From: Candidatus Tayloriibacteriota bacterium
GTDB taxonomy: Bacteria > Patescibacteriota > Minisyncoccia > Phycocordibacterales > PALSA-1337
NCBI GenBank assembly: GCA_903893855.1
Contig: CAITNV010000054.1
Span: forward strand, 1-32,561
Reading direction: 5' to 3'
Length of the DNA stretch: 32,561 nt
In this document: positions 18,113 through 26,517 of the stretch, in pieces
Position numbering within the stretch: the stretch's first letter is position 1
How the letters are laid out: every line of letters starts with the position of its first letter
Position numbers and translations under genes: made by a program
The notes under the pieces: model-generated
What the model was told of the DNA's origin: nothing
What the model saw: the letters and a program-made list of their open reading frames with translations, nothing else
Databases searched by the model: none

Positions 18113-18256
18113 AATTTCTCCTATACTGTTCGATTGTCAAAGAAACAGATTTGTTTGCACTCCTCTGCCAGAGATCGTTCGCGACGCGAACTTTTAATCT
18201 CTGGATAAAGGAGGTAAGTTGCCAATTTACCTCGTGCATGTAATACGCCTTCGTAA

Positions 18257-19006
18257 TTACTGATGCTTTTGCTTAAACGTATCCCGCAGCATCGCACCAG
18301 CAATGATGACAATAACACCGATAATCTCTCCGATTTCACCGAGATTGAAGTGATACGGCTTGAACACCGCAAGTGACACACCAATTTTGTCCCCCACCCA
18401 CACCAGAGTCTCCGCTCCGTGCTCCGCGAGCATCATGAGTCCGAGAAACGCGAGGATTATATACGCAGCATCCTCGAGCGCGGGGAATTTCGACATGACC
18501 TTGCGGACTACTTGCGCCGCTATCGCCAACATGACGATTGAAGCAAGGACACCAATGATGATGATCGCAATGTTTTGACTCATCGCAACCACCGCAATGA
18601 TGTTGTCCGTTGAAAGGGACAAGTCTAGGAAGCCGATAGATATCAAGACTTTGATAAGACTGGCAGTTTTAGGCTTTGCTGTGCCGTCTTCGTTTTCTTC
18701 GTCTTTACTAAAGTGACCCCAGCAAAGGTAGAAGAGGTAAGCGGCTCCAAGCACTTGCACCCATGGGTTGCGCGCGATAAACGCCGCGAAACCGAGGGCT
18801 ACGACACGGAGAACCGCCGCAAGAATCATCCCGAACCAAATCGCTTTACTGCGCATCTTGGCCGGAAGATCCATAACCAAAGCATTGATCGCTATGGAAT
18901 TGTCGCCGGATAGCGCCGCATCCATAATGAGAATCGCGAATATTACCCCGATTCCCTGCACACCAATGTTTCCCAGACCGACTACGAATTCATTAATAAC
19001 GGTCAT
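18257..19006 (-). CDS. terC: TerC family membrane protein
   Basis: ILIMDAALSGDNSIAINALV, LDLSLSTDNIIAVVA, multi-TM; GGAGG SD. Confidence 0.9.
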   Translation of the reverse strand: MTVINEFVVGLGNIGVQGIGVIFAILIMDAALSGDNSIAINALVMDLPAKMRSKAIWFGMILAAVLRVVALGFAAFIARNPWVQVLGAAYLFYLCWGHFSKDEENEDGTAKPKTASLIKVLISIGFLDLSLSTDNIIAVVAMSQNIAIIIIGVLASIVMLAIAAQVVRKVMSKFPALEDAAYIILAFLGLMMLAEHGAETLVWVGDKIGVSLAVFKPYHFNLGEIGEIIGVIVIIAGAMLRDTFKQKHQ

Positions 19007-19055
19007 ATTTCCTCCAATTACTATTTTGTTGTTATTGCGTTTACTATCTGACGGA

Positions 19056-19083
19056 AGAATACTCCCGCTGGAAAAAGTGTCAA
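19056..19083 (-). promoter_or_regulatory. sigma70-type promoter for ter operon
   Basis: TTGACA-N16-TATTCT on minus strand. Confidence 0.7.
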
Positions 19084-19132
19084 TTATGATTAGACAAAAT
19101 GAATTAGATAATCTATATCAAAATAGAAAATA

Positions 19133-19161
19133 AAAATAAGCTCTATTTTAGAGCCTATTTT
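19133..19161. terminator. bidirectional hairpin between trmB-type gene and terC
   Basis: AAAATA-A-GCTCTA-TTT-TAGAGC-C-TATTTT. Confidence 0.65.
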
Positions 19162-19226
19162 ATGCATACTTTTTAGTTTTATATTATCGGTTTATCTAGT
19201 TTAAATTAGATAATTAAAGTCATATT

Positions 19227-20018
19227 TCATTTCGTCTCTTGCGTCGCGCTTTCATCACTTCCACGAGTACCCTTTAGGGCAAGTTTAAAAATACTCACTA
19301 GTGTCTCTGCGAGCTCCTGATTTTTAATTAAAATGCCGTGCATGTCTTTACCGAGCATATGAATCCTAACCTCATCTTCAAATATACTTATATCGCACGA
19401 GAGCGGATACAGCTTATTATCAATCCTCACCGCCTCTTGCCCTTCCCCATCAGTAGGGATCTCTCCTTCGTCGGATGTATAGAGAACCTTAAAATGCTTG
19501 TTATCACGAATTCTAAAATCGATATATTGTCGCAAGTGTCGCGAACTAAAAAGTTTATGAATTAATTCAAAAGGGAAAATTCCATAGTCGAGATTAGCCC
19601 TAAATGCAGGATTACTCGCAAGCTCTTCCATCGAAGCCTGCACCGCCGCTTCTCCTTCGAGAATCTTCACCAAAGGTGGCTCTCCCTTACGACGAAGGGT
19701 GGCTTTAAGCTGAGGCATGATAGCATCGATATTTTTAATGCTCTGCTCGGTCTTCAGCTTCAATTCTTCAAGGAGGAATTTAATGCGCTCGGGGCTCTCT
19801 GCAGCATATGCGCTTCTTTTGCCACGTTGGATCTCGAAAACAAGGCCTTTTTCTTTAAGAAAATCGAGCACGACGTAGACGGTCGAGCGCTTGAGCCTCG
19901 TCTCCTTCGCTATATCCATTGGTAATGCAGATTCGACAGATAGTAAATATAGATAGACAGCTATTTCTTTATCAGAAATCCCAACGTTCTTCAAATAATC
20001 AAAAAAGTTGCGAGACAT
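19227..20018 (-). CDS. TrmB-family transcriptional regulator
   Basis: N-term winged HTH (DYLKNVGISDKEIAVYLYLLS...RLKRSTVYVVLDFLKEKGLV); start corrected from 20282; TACGAT-N6-ATG. Confidence 0.8.
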   Translation of the reverse strand: MSRNFFDYLKNVGISDKEIAVYLYLLSVESALPMDIAKETRLKRSTVYVVLDFLKEKGLVFEIQRGKRSAYAAESPERIKFLLEELKLKTEQSIKNIDAIMPQLKATLRRKGEPPLVKILEGEAAVQASMEELASNPAFRANLDYGIFPFELIHKLFSSRHLRQYIDFRIRDNKHFKVLYTSDEGEIPTDGEGQEAVRIDNKLYPLSCDISIFEDEVRIHMLGKDMHGILIKNQELAETLVSIFKLALKGTRGSDESATQETK

Positions 20019-20071
20019 GTATATATCGTAACAAAGTATAGCCTCGTTAACAAACACCGGAATAAGCGTGC

Positions 20072-20102
20072 AAAAAAAGGGCGCACCTCGTGAGAAGTGC
20101 GC
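20072..20102 (-). terminator. terminator of 20132 gene
   Basis: GCGCAC-ctcgtgagaa-GTGCGC with minus-strand T tract. Confidence 0.8.
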
Positions 20103-20131
20103 TTGTATAGAAACGTAGAAACGTTTGGAGT

Positions 20132-20932
20132 TTATTTCTCCGCTAAGACCGCCGGCGCAGGTGTTGCCGTGGTGGCTTTTGCTGCGGCAGCTTTTGCCGC
20201 GAGTTTTCTTTTGGCCTCTGAGTACAGATCCTCCAAGGTCAGGTCCATGGGACACCAACCGACCTTTGCCAAAGCCGTCCAACCCATCCTTGCATGATCT
20301 TTGGCCAGTTCAAAACTCGATCGATCAACTGTTCCAGCTATAAAACCAGGCTCGAGCTCCTTCACGTCCTCGGCAGTTCTCGAAAGAACCCGCTGGACCG
20401 CAACTGTAACAGTTGTTGGAATTCCTGTCGCCCGTTCGCAGGGTGCGCTTTTTAAGCGATCAAGGTCGTGACCTGACACCCAACCTGTTGCGATCTCGAC
20501 ATCACGCTTGAAGTCCTGAGTCTTCCAATTCACAGCAAGCCATTGGCCGATCAGAATTTTCGAAACTGAATTGGCCCAATGCACAGCCGCCACGAATAAG
20601 CACCCTTGTGCAATCGAGACCAACAGGAATCCTGGCGCGAACCACGTGAAATTTTCCACGTGGTTTTCGAACGCGCCGTACTCAAAGTACGTGAGTGCGA
20701 AAAGGGCGATCGCCCCCAGAATTACCCCGAAACGGAATGGCATTCGGAAGCGATTGACCTGGTTTGACACCTCCTCAAAATGAGGCACCGGCCTGATGCT
20801 TTTGTCACCGCAGTACGTCGTACCAGCGACCCATGTCAGACTAAAATCGCTGGCAAGTTGTTTGTACCAAGTTTGCTGCTCGCAAACTTTGGTATAAGTA
20901 TTAATGTTTTCTTGATCCGAGGTACTATTCAT
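20132..20932 (-). CDS. membrane-associated hypothetical protein
   Basis: Two TM helices centrally, Ala/Lys-rich C-terminus; GGAG upstream of ATG at 20932 (ORF track start 20950). Confidence 0.6.
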   Translation of the reverse strand: MNSTSDQENINTYTKVCEQQTWYKQLASDFSLTWVAGTTYCGDKSIRPVPHFEEVSNQVNRFRMPFRFGVILGAIALFALTYFEYGAFENHVENFTWFAPGFLLVSIAQGCLFVAAVHWANSVSKILIGQWLAVNWKTQDFKRDVEIATGWVSGHDLDRLKSAPCERATGIPTTVTVAVQRVLSRTAEDVKELEPGFIAGTVDRSSFELAKDHARMGWTALAKVGWCPMDLTLEDLYSEAKRKLAAKAAAAKATTATPAPAVLAEK

Positions 20933-21127
20933 TTTCAACGTTCTCCACACACCTTGGTTTAATACGATAGGGATGCTCTCCCCCGCCTATGACTCGATAC
21001 TCTCAAAGCCATACACTAATCGTAGTGCTGATAGGTGTACTCAGCAGGTGTACCTTATCATGAAAGACGAGTATTGTCAACTATATTACTGAACACCAGA
21101 ACCGTGATGAACACACTGATGCCACCC

Positions 21128-22198
21128 TTATTTAGAGCCGTTTTTAACGTATTTAGCGTATCTACCTTCGAGCTTGGTGAAAGCGTCTTTTGAACTGAAT
21201 AGATAATGATACCCGTACATTTTTGACAATTTCGTGCCATCGACAGCAATAGGATATGAATATGATTTCCAACCACCGCGAGACGTGGTGATTTTACCGA
21301 GCGTTATATGCCACATACAAAAGAAAGCGATACGAATAAGCCATGGGGGCAGACATACCGACTTCTTACCAACTGCGCGAGCCATATCAGGACCTAAAAC
21401 CACCTCCCCCGCGGGACAAATATTAAATATTTCAAAATCGCTCTTAAGGTCGTTCAAAGCGAGAAGCTCAACAATGTTAGTCACATCGTCTTCATGAATA
21501 AATTGTCGGAGCCACTTCTTGGTAATCGGCACGAACGACACCATTGCTTTAACAATACTATATGCAAAAGACCCAGATATCTGCCCCGATAAAGCAGACT
21601 GAAGGCCAAAACGAATCTTGAGATATCGCCCGCGTGGACCGGTAATAGCAACTGGCCTAACTACAGCCACCTTCGGGACGTGCCCTCCCCTACTCTTAGC
21701 CGCGGTGAATTTCTGAGCGAGATGCTCCTCGACGATACGCTTCTCTTCGGCATAGAGATAATTGCTCTTACGGAAACCCTCTTCTTCTTTAAAAAAATGA
21801 TCCGTAGTATTCTCGGGAAATGCTCCATATGAAGCTACGGTTGAGAAGTGGAGCAGGCGCTTCACTGACGGTAAAGAAAAAGCAAGATCGAAAACATTAT
21901 CGGAACCGACAACATTCCACTTCCATTGAAGTGGCTTTTTCATATACATTTCTCGAATCTGCCAAGCAGTGTGAATGATAACGTCTGGTGCGAAGGCCTT
22001 CACACTATCCTGCCAACCATTGTCCCCAAGATTTGCATGTATGAAGCTTATCTTCGAAGAGAATGGGTGCGTCTTCAGGGCTTCAGCGAGTGGCTCTTTA
22101 TCAAGCAAGAGAATTGCTTCCACATCCATTCGTGATGCGAATTGTTCGGCGAGCATTGCGCCAACATAGCCTGAGCCTCCCGTGATAAATAATTTCAT
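21128..22198 (-). CDS. NAD-dependent epimerase/dehydratase (extended SDR)
   Basis: MKLFITGGSGYVGAMLAEQF, later YLYAEEKRIVEE. Confidence 0.85.
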   Translation of the reverse strand: MKLFITGGSGYVGAMLAEQFASRMDVEAILLLDKEPLAEALKTHPFSSKISFIHANLGDNGWQDSVKAFAPDVIIHTAWQIREMYMKKPLQWKWNVVGSDNVFDLAFSLPSVKRLLHFSTVASYGAFPENTTDHFFKEEEGFRKSNYLYAEEKRIVEEHLAQKFTAAKSRGGHVPKVAVVRPVAITGPRGRYLKIRFGLQSALSGQISGSFAYSIVKAMVSFVPITKKWLRQFIHEDDVTNIVELLALNDLKSDFEIFNICPAGEVVLGPDMARAVGKKSVCLPPWLIRIAFFCMWHITLGKITTSRGGWKSYSYPIAVDGTKLSKMYGYHYLFSSKDAFTKLEGRYAKYVKNGSK

Positions 22199-22210
22199 TT
22201 AGCAATTGTA

Positions 22211-23569
22211 CTACATACCACTTCGCGATAAAAGTGTTCGAATGGTTCGCAAAACGATACGAATGTCGAGGATAACCGAGCGGTTCTTAACGTAGTACAA
22301 ATCATATGCGAGACGGATTTTCGTTGCTTCAAGAGACTGCGGTGGAAGATCTTGACTTACCTGTGCCCAACCAGAAAGCCCAGGGCTTATAACGCTACGA
22401 ATAGAATAATATGGAATTGCAGACTCTAACTCCTTGCCAAGGTTGTAGATATCAGGTCGTGGACCAATAAGAGAAAGGTCACCTTTTAATACACTCCAAA
22501 TTTGTGGAAGTTCATCAATACGACTCTTTCGGAGGAATTTACCTACGCGCGTTACTCGAGTATCATTTTCTTTAAGCCAAATACCCTTATCGCTATTCCT
22601 CTTCCTCATACTTCGGAATTTAATCATTTTAATGAGCTTACCACTCTTGCCAATACGCTCTTGTTCGATAAAAATCGGCCCACCATCGTCGAGTTTAATT
22701 GCGATATACACAAATGGATAAAATAAAAGTGAAATAGCCCCACCAATGATAGAGAGCGTAATATCGAGGATTCGCTTGAAAAGATCGTGAACTACTTTAG
22801 GCGACGTCGAGATATTCTCGAGGAACCAGTAGTGATGTAACAACGATAGTGGCTCTCGTTCAAAGATATTCTCATAGAGTTTCGCAACATCGATAAATTC
22901 AATCTTTGAGAAAATAAGGCTATACAAATACTCCGCCGCAGGCTTTACTTTCTCATTTTTTAGATCAAGGACAACGACACTCACCCCCTCCTTTGCAATA
23001 CTCTCTGCAAGCTCGTGTCGAAGCCCTTCAGCAGAATGGACAGAGACGTCGATAGTACGGACGAATTTTATGGAATATCGGTTATTGGAATTAATCTCAT
23101 GTTCGAGCTCTTTCATTTCATCGCCTGTTGCAACGAGGATAGCATTTGATTTCTTTTCATTATTCCAACGAGAAAATACTCGTTCGAAGAGCCACAATCT
23201 CCATACGAAAATAAATACGAGGGAAACGATAAGGAATATAAACAAACTCGCTTTCGGTGTAATCGTAAGATACGGAATAAAATAAAAGAAAAGCACTGCA
23301 ACAACGCTGTTGATTATCTCAGTGTTGAGGATGATTTGTGGAAGCTTATTCTTGAGTATCGTTGTGTGCTTCTCATACAAGCCGGCAATGAAGAACGATA
23401 TGACCCAAAAAATGAAGAGGATAGAAAACGGGAGTAAATGATACCCGAGAATATCCGTATCGGGGAACTTGGCGTATCTCAATAATAGCGTTATATAGAG
23501 CGATATGTAGAGGAAAAACACATCGCCCACTAAGAGTACATATCGTTCAACTTTATGTAATGTTTTCAT
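22211..23569 (-). CDS. initiating sugar transferase (undecaprenyl-phosphate glycosylphosphotransferase family)
   Basis: N-terminal TMs, CoA-binding-like domain, C-term KRILDITLSIIGG...FIEQERIGKSGKLIKMIKFRSM...DELPQIWSVLKGDLSLIGPRPD. Confidence 0.92.
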   Translation of the reverse strand: MKTLHKVERYVLLVGDVFFLYISLYITLLLRYAKFPDTDILGYHLLPFSILFIFWVISFFIAGLYEKHTTILKNKLPQIILNTEIINSVVAVLFFYFIPYLTITPKASLFIFLIVSLVFIFVWRLWLFERVFSRWNNEKKSNAILVATGDEMKELEHEINSNNRYSIKFVRTIDVSVHSAEGLRHELAESIAKEGVSVVVLDLKNEKVKPAAEYLYSLIFSKIEFIDVAKLYENIFEREPLSLLHHYWFLENISTSPKVVHDLFKRILDITLSIIGGAISLLFYPFVYIAIKLDDGGPIFIEQERIGKSGKLIKMIKFRSMRKRNSDKGIWLKENDTRVTRVGKFLRKSRIDELPQIWSVLKGDLSLIGPRPDIYNLGKELESAIPYYSIRSVISPGLSGWAQVSQDLPPQSLEATKIRLAYDLYYVKNRSVILDIRIVLRTIRTLLSRSGM

Positions 23570-23629
23570 TATCAAAATGGTACACTAAGTACACTACAAT
23601 ATCCAGCACAGCGCTATACACAAAAAAGC

Positions 23630-23657
23630 TTGACAAAAAATACGGCGGGTGTATGCT
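23630..23657 (+). promoter_or_regulatory. sigma70-type promoter for candidate ncRNA
   Basis: TTGACA-N16-TATGCT. Confidence 0.65.
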
Positions 23658-23663
23658 TTTCAA

Positions 23664-23882
23664 TGGACCAAGGGTATATACCCGAGAACCTGAATCTAGG
23701 GTGCATCGCAACCAGTTTCATAAAGCAAAACGGTCCTACACCGGCCAAGTAAGAAGTTCTTTGCCTCTGCTGACGTTAATATGTAGAAAAAGTTTGAGAC
23801 AAAGTTTACCAACGACCTCGCCGGTCAATTTCCGAGGATTCGTCCTCACCCCCCCCGACACATGTTGTTGGGGTTGTTTTTT
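23664..23882 (+). ncRNA. candidate structured ncRNA, unidentified
   Basis: Promoter directly upstream, terminator at 3' end, palindrome GGGTATATACCC (23672-23683), hairpins CGGT-cctac-ACCG and GAGGA-TTCG-TCCTC, no plausible protein. Confidence 0.5.
23852..23882 (+). terminator. rho-independent terminator
   Basis: CCCCGACA-CATGT-TGTTGGGG followed by TTGTTTTTTA. Confidence 0.75.
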
Positions 23883-23915
23883 ATATATAAAACCGCCGAC
23901 CCTGCATAAAAGAAG

Positions 23916-23945
23916 AAACGAGCAAGGTTATTGCTCGTTCGTTTA
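23916..23945. terminator. bidirectional hairpin
   Basis: AACGAGCAA-GGTTA-TTGCTCGTT, T-rich on both flanks. Confidence 0.65.
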
Positions 23946-24176
23946 AAGATCCAGACTATCAGGATATAAAGAGTGAATTGCTTGCTTTGTAGATAGCTAA
24001 GCGGCGGCGAGACGGCGCTATGCCGGGGCGGCACCATACCGAGGCGTTCGGCCTTATAAGACTCTTTATATATGTCCGACCCTGATTTTGGTTTTACTGC
24101 GGGCAAGTATGGAGCAAGTCACACACGAGCGAGCGCACGAAGAGGGCTGTCTGTATCCCCCACAAGGCCAACACTA

Positions 24177-24737
24177 CTATAACCGATTGTGAGATTTTGT
24201 CAACAGTTCGCCTTTCTGCCACGGAGTACCGAGCTTTGGTAAAAGCCATCTATCAATTCCTATACACCCTGCAACTTTCCAAGCCAACATAATTCCGATC
24301 GACAACGTAAAGAGAATTGGATTGACGCTAACCGTCCCCGCGAGGAGATAATTGAGATTCATAAATAAACCGAAAAATGCCGCAATTCCCGTGAATATTC
24401 CAAGTATCAAAGCGATACCCACAGCGAGCTCTCCATACGCCACCACATATGACCAGACAGGTGCATGTGCGAGTACTGCGTGCTGTAAAAACCAGCCATA
24501 CCAACCCTGAACATCGGGATGTGCTCCGCCAACCTTCGTCAATGCTCCTGAAAGGAAGCCTGACAAAGCCTGTCCTGCACCATTTCCAACCCAAGCTGAG
24601 CTCGTAACCTTCTCCCAACCAGCAACAGTCCATTCATACCCGACATAGAGGCGTACAATAAGCCAGAACCAAGAACTCTTTGTACTATTAAATAAAAAAT
24701 GAGAAACGGGCGATTCACCAACAGTGTAATTTTTCAT
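24177..24737 (-). CDS. DoxX-family / DoxD-like membrane protein
   Basis: Four TM helices, RLYVGYEWTVAGWEKV, ELAVGIALILGIFTGIAAFFGLFMNLNYLLAG. Confidence 0.8.
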   Translation of the reverse strand: MKNYTVGESPVSHFLFNSTKSSWFWLIVRLYVGYEWTVAGWEKVTSSAWVGNGAGQALSGFLSGALTKVGGAHPDVQGWYGWFLQHAVLAHAPVWSYVVAYGELAVGIALILGIFTGIAAFFGLFMNLNYLLAGTVSVNPILFTLSIGIMLAWKVAGCIGIDRWLLPKLGTPWQKGELLTKSHNRL

Positions 24738-24743
24738 ATAAAA

Positions 24744-24749
24744 ATTATA
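24744..24749 (-). promoter_or_regulatory. leaderless promoter -10 (TATAAT, extended TGA-TATAAT) of DoxX gene
   Basis: TATAAT-N6-ATG. Confidence 0.65.
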
Positions 24750-24782
24750 TCACGACTTTCAGGTGAAATTCCTCAAATAGGC

Positions 24783-24788
24783 TATACT
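24783..24788 (+). promoter_or_regulatory. leaderless promoter -10 (TATACT) of MliC-like gene
   Basis: TATACT-N6-ATG. Confidence 0.6.
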
Positions 24789-24794
24789 GTTAGC

Positions 24795-25751
24795 ATGAAC
24801 ACTTCAAAAAATGAAAGAAATACCGTAGCTATAGTCGGCCTAATCGTAATTGCTATCGTTGCAGCATATGTGTACAAAAATAGTCTTTCAGTGAGCGTCG
24901 TCAAAACAACGCCAATAGTAAGCACTGCCACGCCTATCACAACAGCAAATTATGCTTGCGGCGACTCTTTGAGTATTAACGCATCTTATTTTACTGGTGA
25001 AGCGAATGTGTCGACAAGCTCATCTACTCCACCAACTCCAACTGGTTATGTACAGTTGTCATTGAATGACGGTCGATCTTTTACACTTAATCAGACTTTA
25101 TCCGCTGATGGCGCTCGATATGCTAATAGCGACGAGTCCTTTGTCTTCTGGAGCAAAAGCAACGGAGCACTTGTTAACGATACAGCAGTATCTAAAAATT
25201 ACACATCATGCATTATCGTAAAACCCGACACCGACGCTTTACATTCAGTCTATATTTATCAAAGTACATCGACTAATTTTAGCATTCGTTATCCAGACAC
25301 TTTTACAAAAAATGTTTCATATGTTTATCAAGAACTAGGCCCGAACAAAGATATTCACGGAGTGCAATTTACCATCGATCCAAAAATTGCTTCTGGTACA
25401 AATCTCTCAAAAGATAGCTATATAAGCGTCGAGAATTTACCACTACAAACGGGCCAGACATGTAAAGCGAAAAACTTTATTGATATTGGAAACCTCGCAA
25501 ATAAAAACGATGTAGTCATTACTGATAGAGACGTCGAATACTCTTTCGCTTCAACAACTGGCGCCGGAGCAGGTAATCGATATGAGGAGACAGTGTATGC
25601 CCTTCCCTACAGCAATCCCTGCATAGCGGTGCGTTACTTCATCCACTATGGCGTTTTCGAAAACTATCCTGCCGGCACTATTAAGGAATTCAATCGTTCA
25701 GACCTTATCGGCATCTTCGATACGATTCGACAAAGCCTCGTTACAAACTAA
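24795..25751 (+). CDS. membrane-anchored protein with MliC/PliC-like lysozyme inhibitor domain and C-terminal extra domain
   Basis: YACGDSLSINASYF...YVQLSLNDGRSFTLNQTLSADGARYANSDESFVFWSKSNGALV; N-term TM; start corrected from 24699. Confidence 0.72.
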   Translation: MNTSKNERNTVAIVGLIVIAIVAAYVYKNSLSVSVVKTTPIVSTATPITTANYACGDSLSINASYFTGEANVSTSSSTPPTPTGYVQLSLNDGRSFTLNQTLSADGARYANSDESFVFWSKSNGALVNDTAVSKNYTSCIIVKPDTDALHSVYIYQSTSTNFSIRYPDTFTKNVSYVYQELGPNKDIHGVQFTIDPKIASGTNLSKDSYISVENLPLQTGQTCKAKNFIDIGNLANKNDVVITDRDVEYSFASTTGAGAGNRYEETVYALPYSNPCIAVRYFIHYGVFENYPAGTIKEFNRSDLIGIFDTIRQSLVTN

Positions 25752-26487
25752 GTATAAAAATTTCCATTGCTGTTTCGAAGTCGTGCAAACCTCGATGCGC
25801 ATCATGATATAGTCGAACGATATCTTCAAGAGTCTTTTCTAATTCTTGTTGAGAAAAATTCTCCGCGAAACTTTTCGCTTTACTGTACACGAATGGATTA
25901 AGCCCTGCTTCTGTTGCAGACTTAGTACGCGAAGCTAATACGATAGATTTAACTTGCCAAAAAAGTATACCGTGAATCTCTTCTGGCACTTTGCCCGCAT
26001 CAATTGCTTCACGATACAGACTCCAAAGACGCTTCTTGTCTCTACTTCCGAAAGCATCTCCGAGAGCAAATATATTAAATGATCCATCACCACTTTTTTT
26101 GCCTTTCGCGCCTTCGTCTCCACCGGTAAATTCTTGCGTTTTACTGGCATGCTTTTCTATCTTCTTTAATGAAACTTTGTCGATACTTGCTTCAGTGAAG
26201 ATGAAAATATTCGGCGATTCCGCAAAGAGTTCAATCTTATCGAGGAAAATTTCTTTACGATCTTTTTTCGCCAAAACATCCTTTACCAGAACAATGTATT
26301 TTTTCTCGAAAAGACCTTGTCCACCAGTGTATTCATCGATAGCTGATTCATTCCAATTATCTTCATTGAGTTCGAACAGACTAGCGTCGGGCTTTTTCTT
26401 CAAAAGCTCAGCGGAAAGAGTTGCAGCTTTTTTACCAACAAGCTTATTACCCTCTTGTGTATTGTCTCCGTATAGAAAATATATCAT
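25741..26487 (-). CDS. holA: DNA polymerase III delta subunit-like (short)
   Basis: MIYFLYGDNT..., ALGDAFGSRDKKRLWSLYREAIDAGKVPEEIHGILFWQVKSIVLA. Confidence 0.65.
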   Translation of the reverse strand: MIYFLYGDNTQEGNKLVGKKAATLSAELLKKKPDASLFELNEDNWNESAIDEYTGGQGLFEKKYIVLVKDVLAKKDRKEIFLDKIELFAESPNIFIFTEASIDKVSLKKIEKHASKTQEFTGGDEGAKGKKSGDGSFNIFALGDAFGSRDKKRLWSLYREAIDAGKVPEEIHGILFWQVKSIVLASRTKSATEAGLNPFVYSKAKSFAENFSQQELEKTLEDIVRLYHDAHRGLHDFETAMEIFILSL

Positions 26488-26517
26488 GAATAGTTACGCG
26501 CTTTTAACCTCAGAAAA

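Noticed and set aside
16573-18913. Plus-strand ORFs opposite the ter operon (e.g. 17270-17758, 17774-18208, 18713-18913)
   Set aside because: Antisense to confident TerC/TerD/vWA genes; GC-driven open frames.
21033-21053. Direct repeat AGGTGTAC (two copies, 13 bp apart) as an operator
   Set aside because: Too short and isolated to support without conservation data.
23846-24106. 86-aa minus-strand ORF as a real protein
   Set aside because: Starts at TTG without SD or -10 context, spans terminator hairpins, and looks non-coding.
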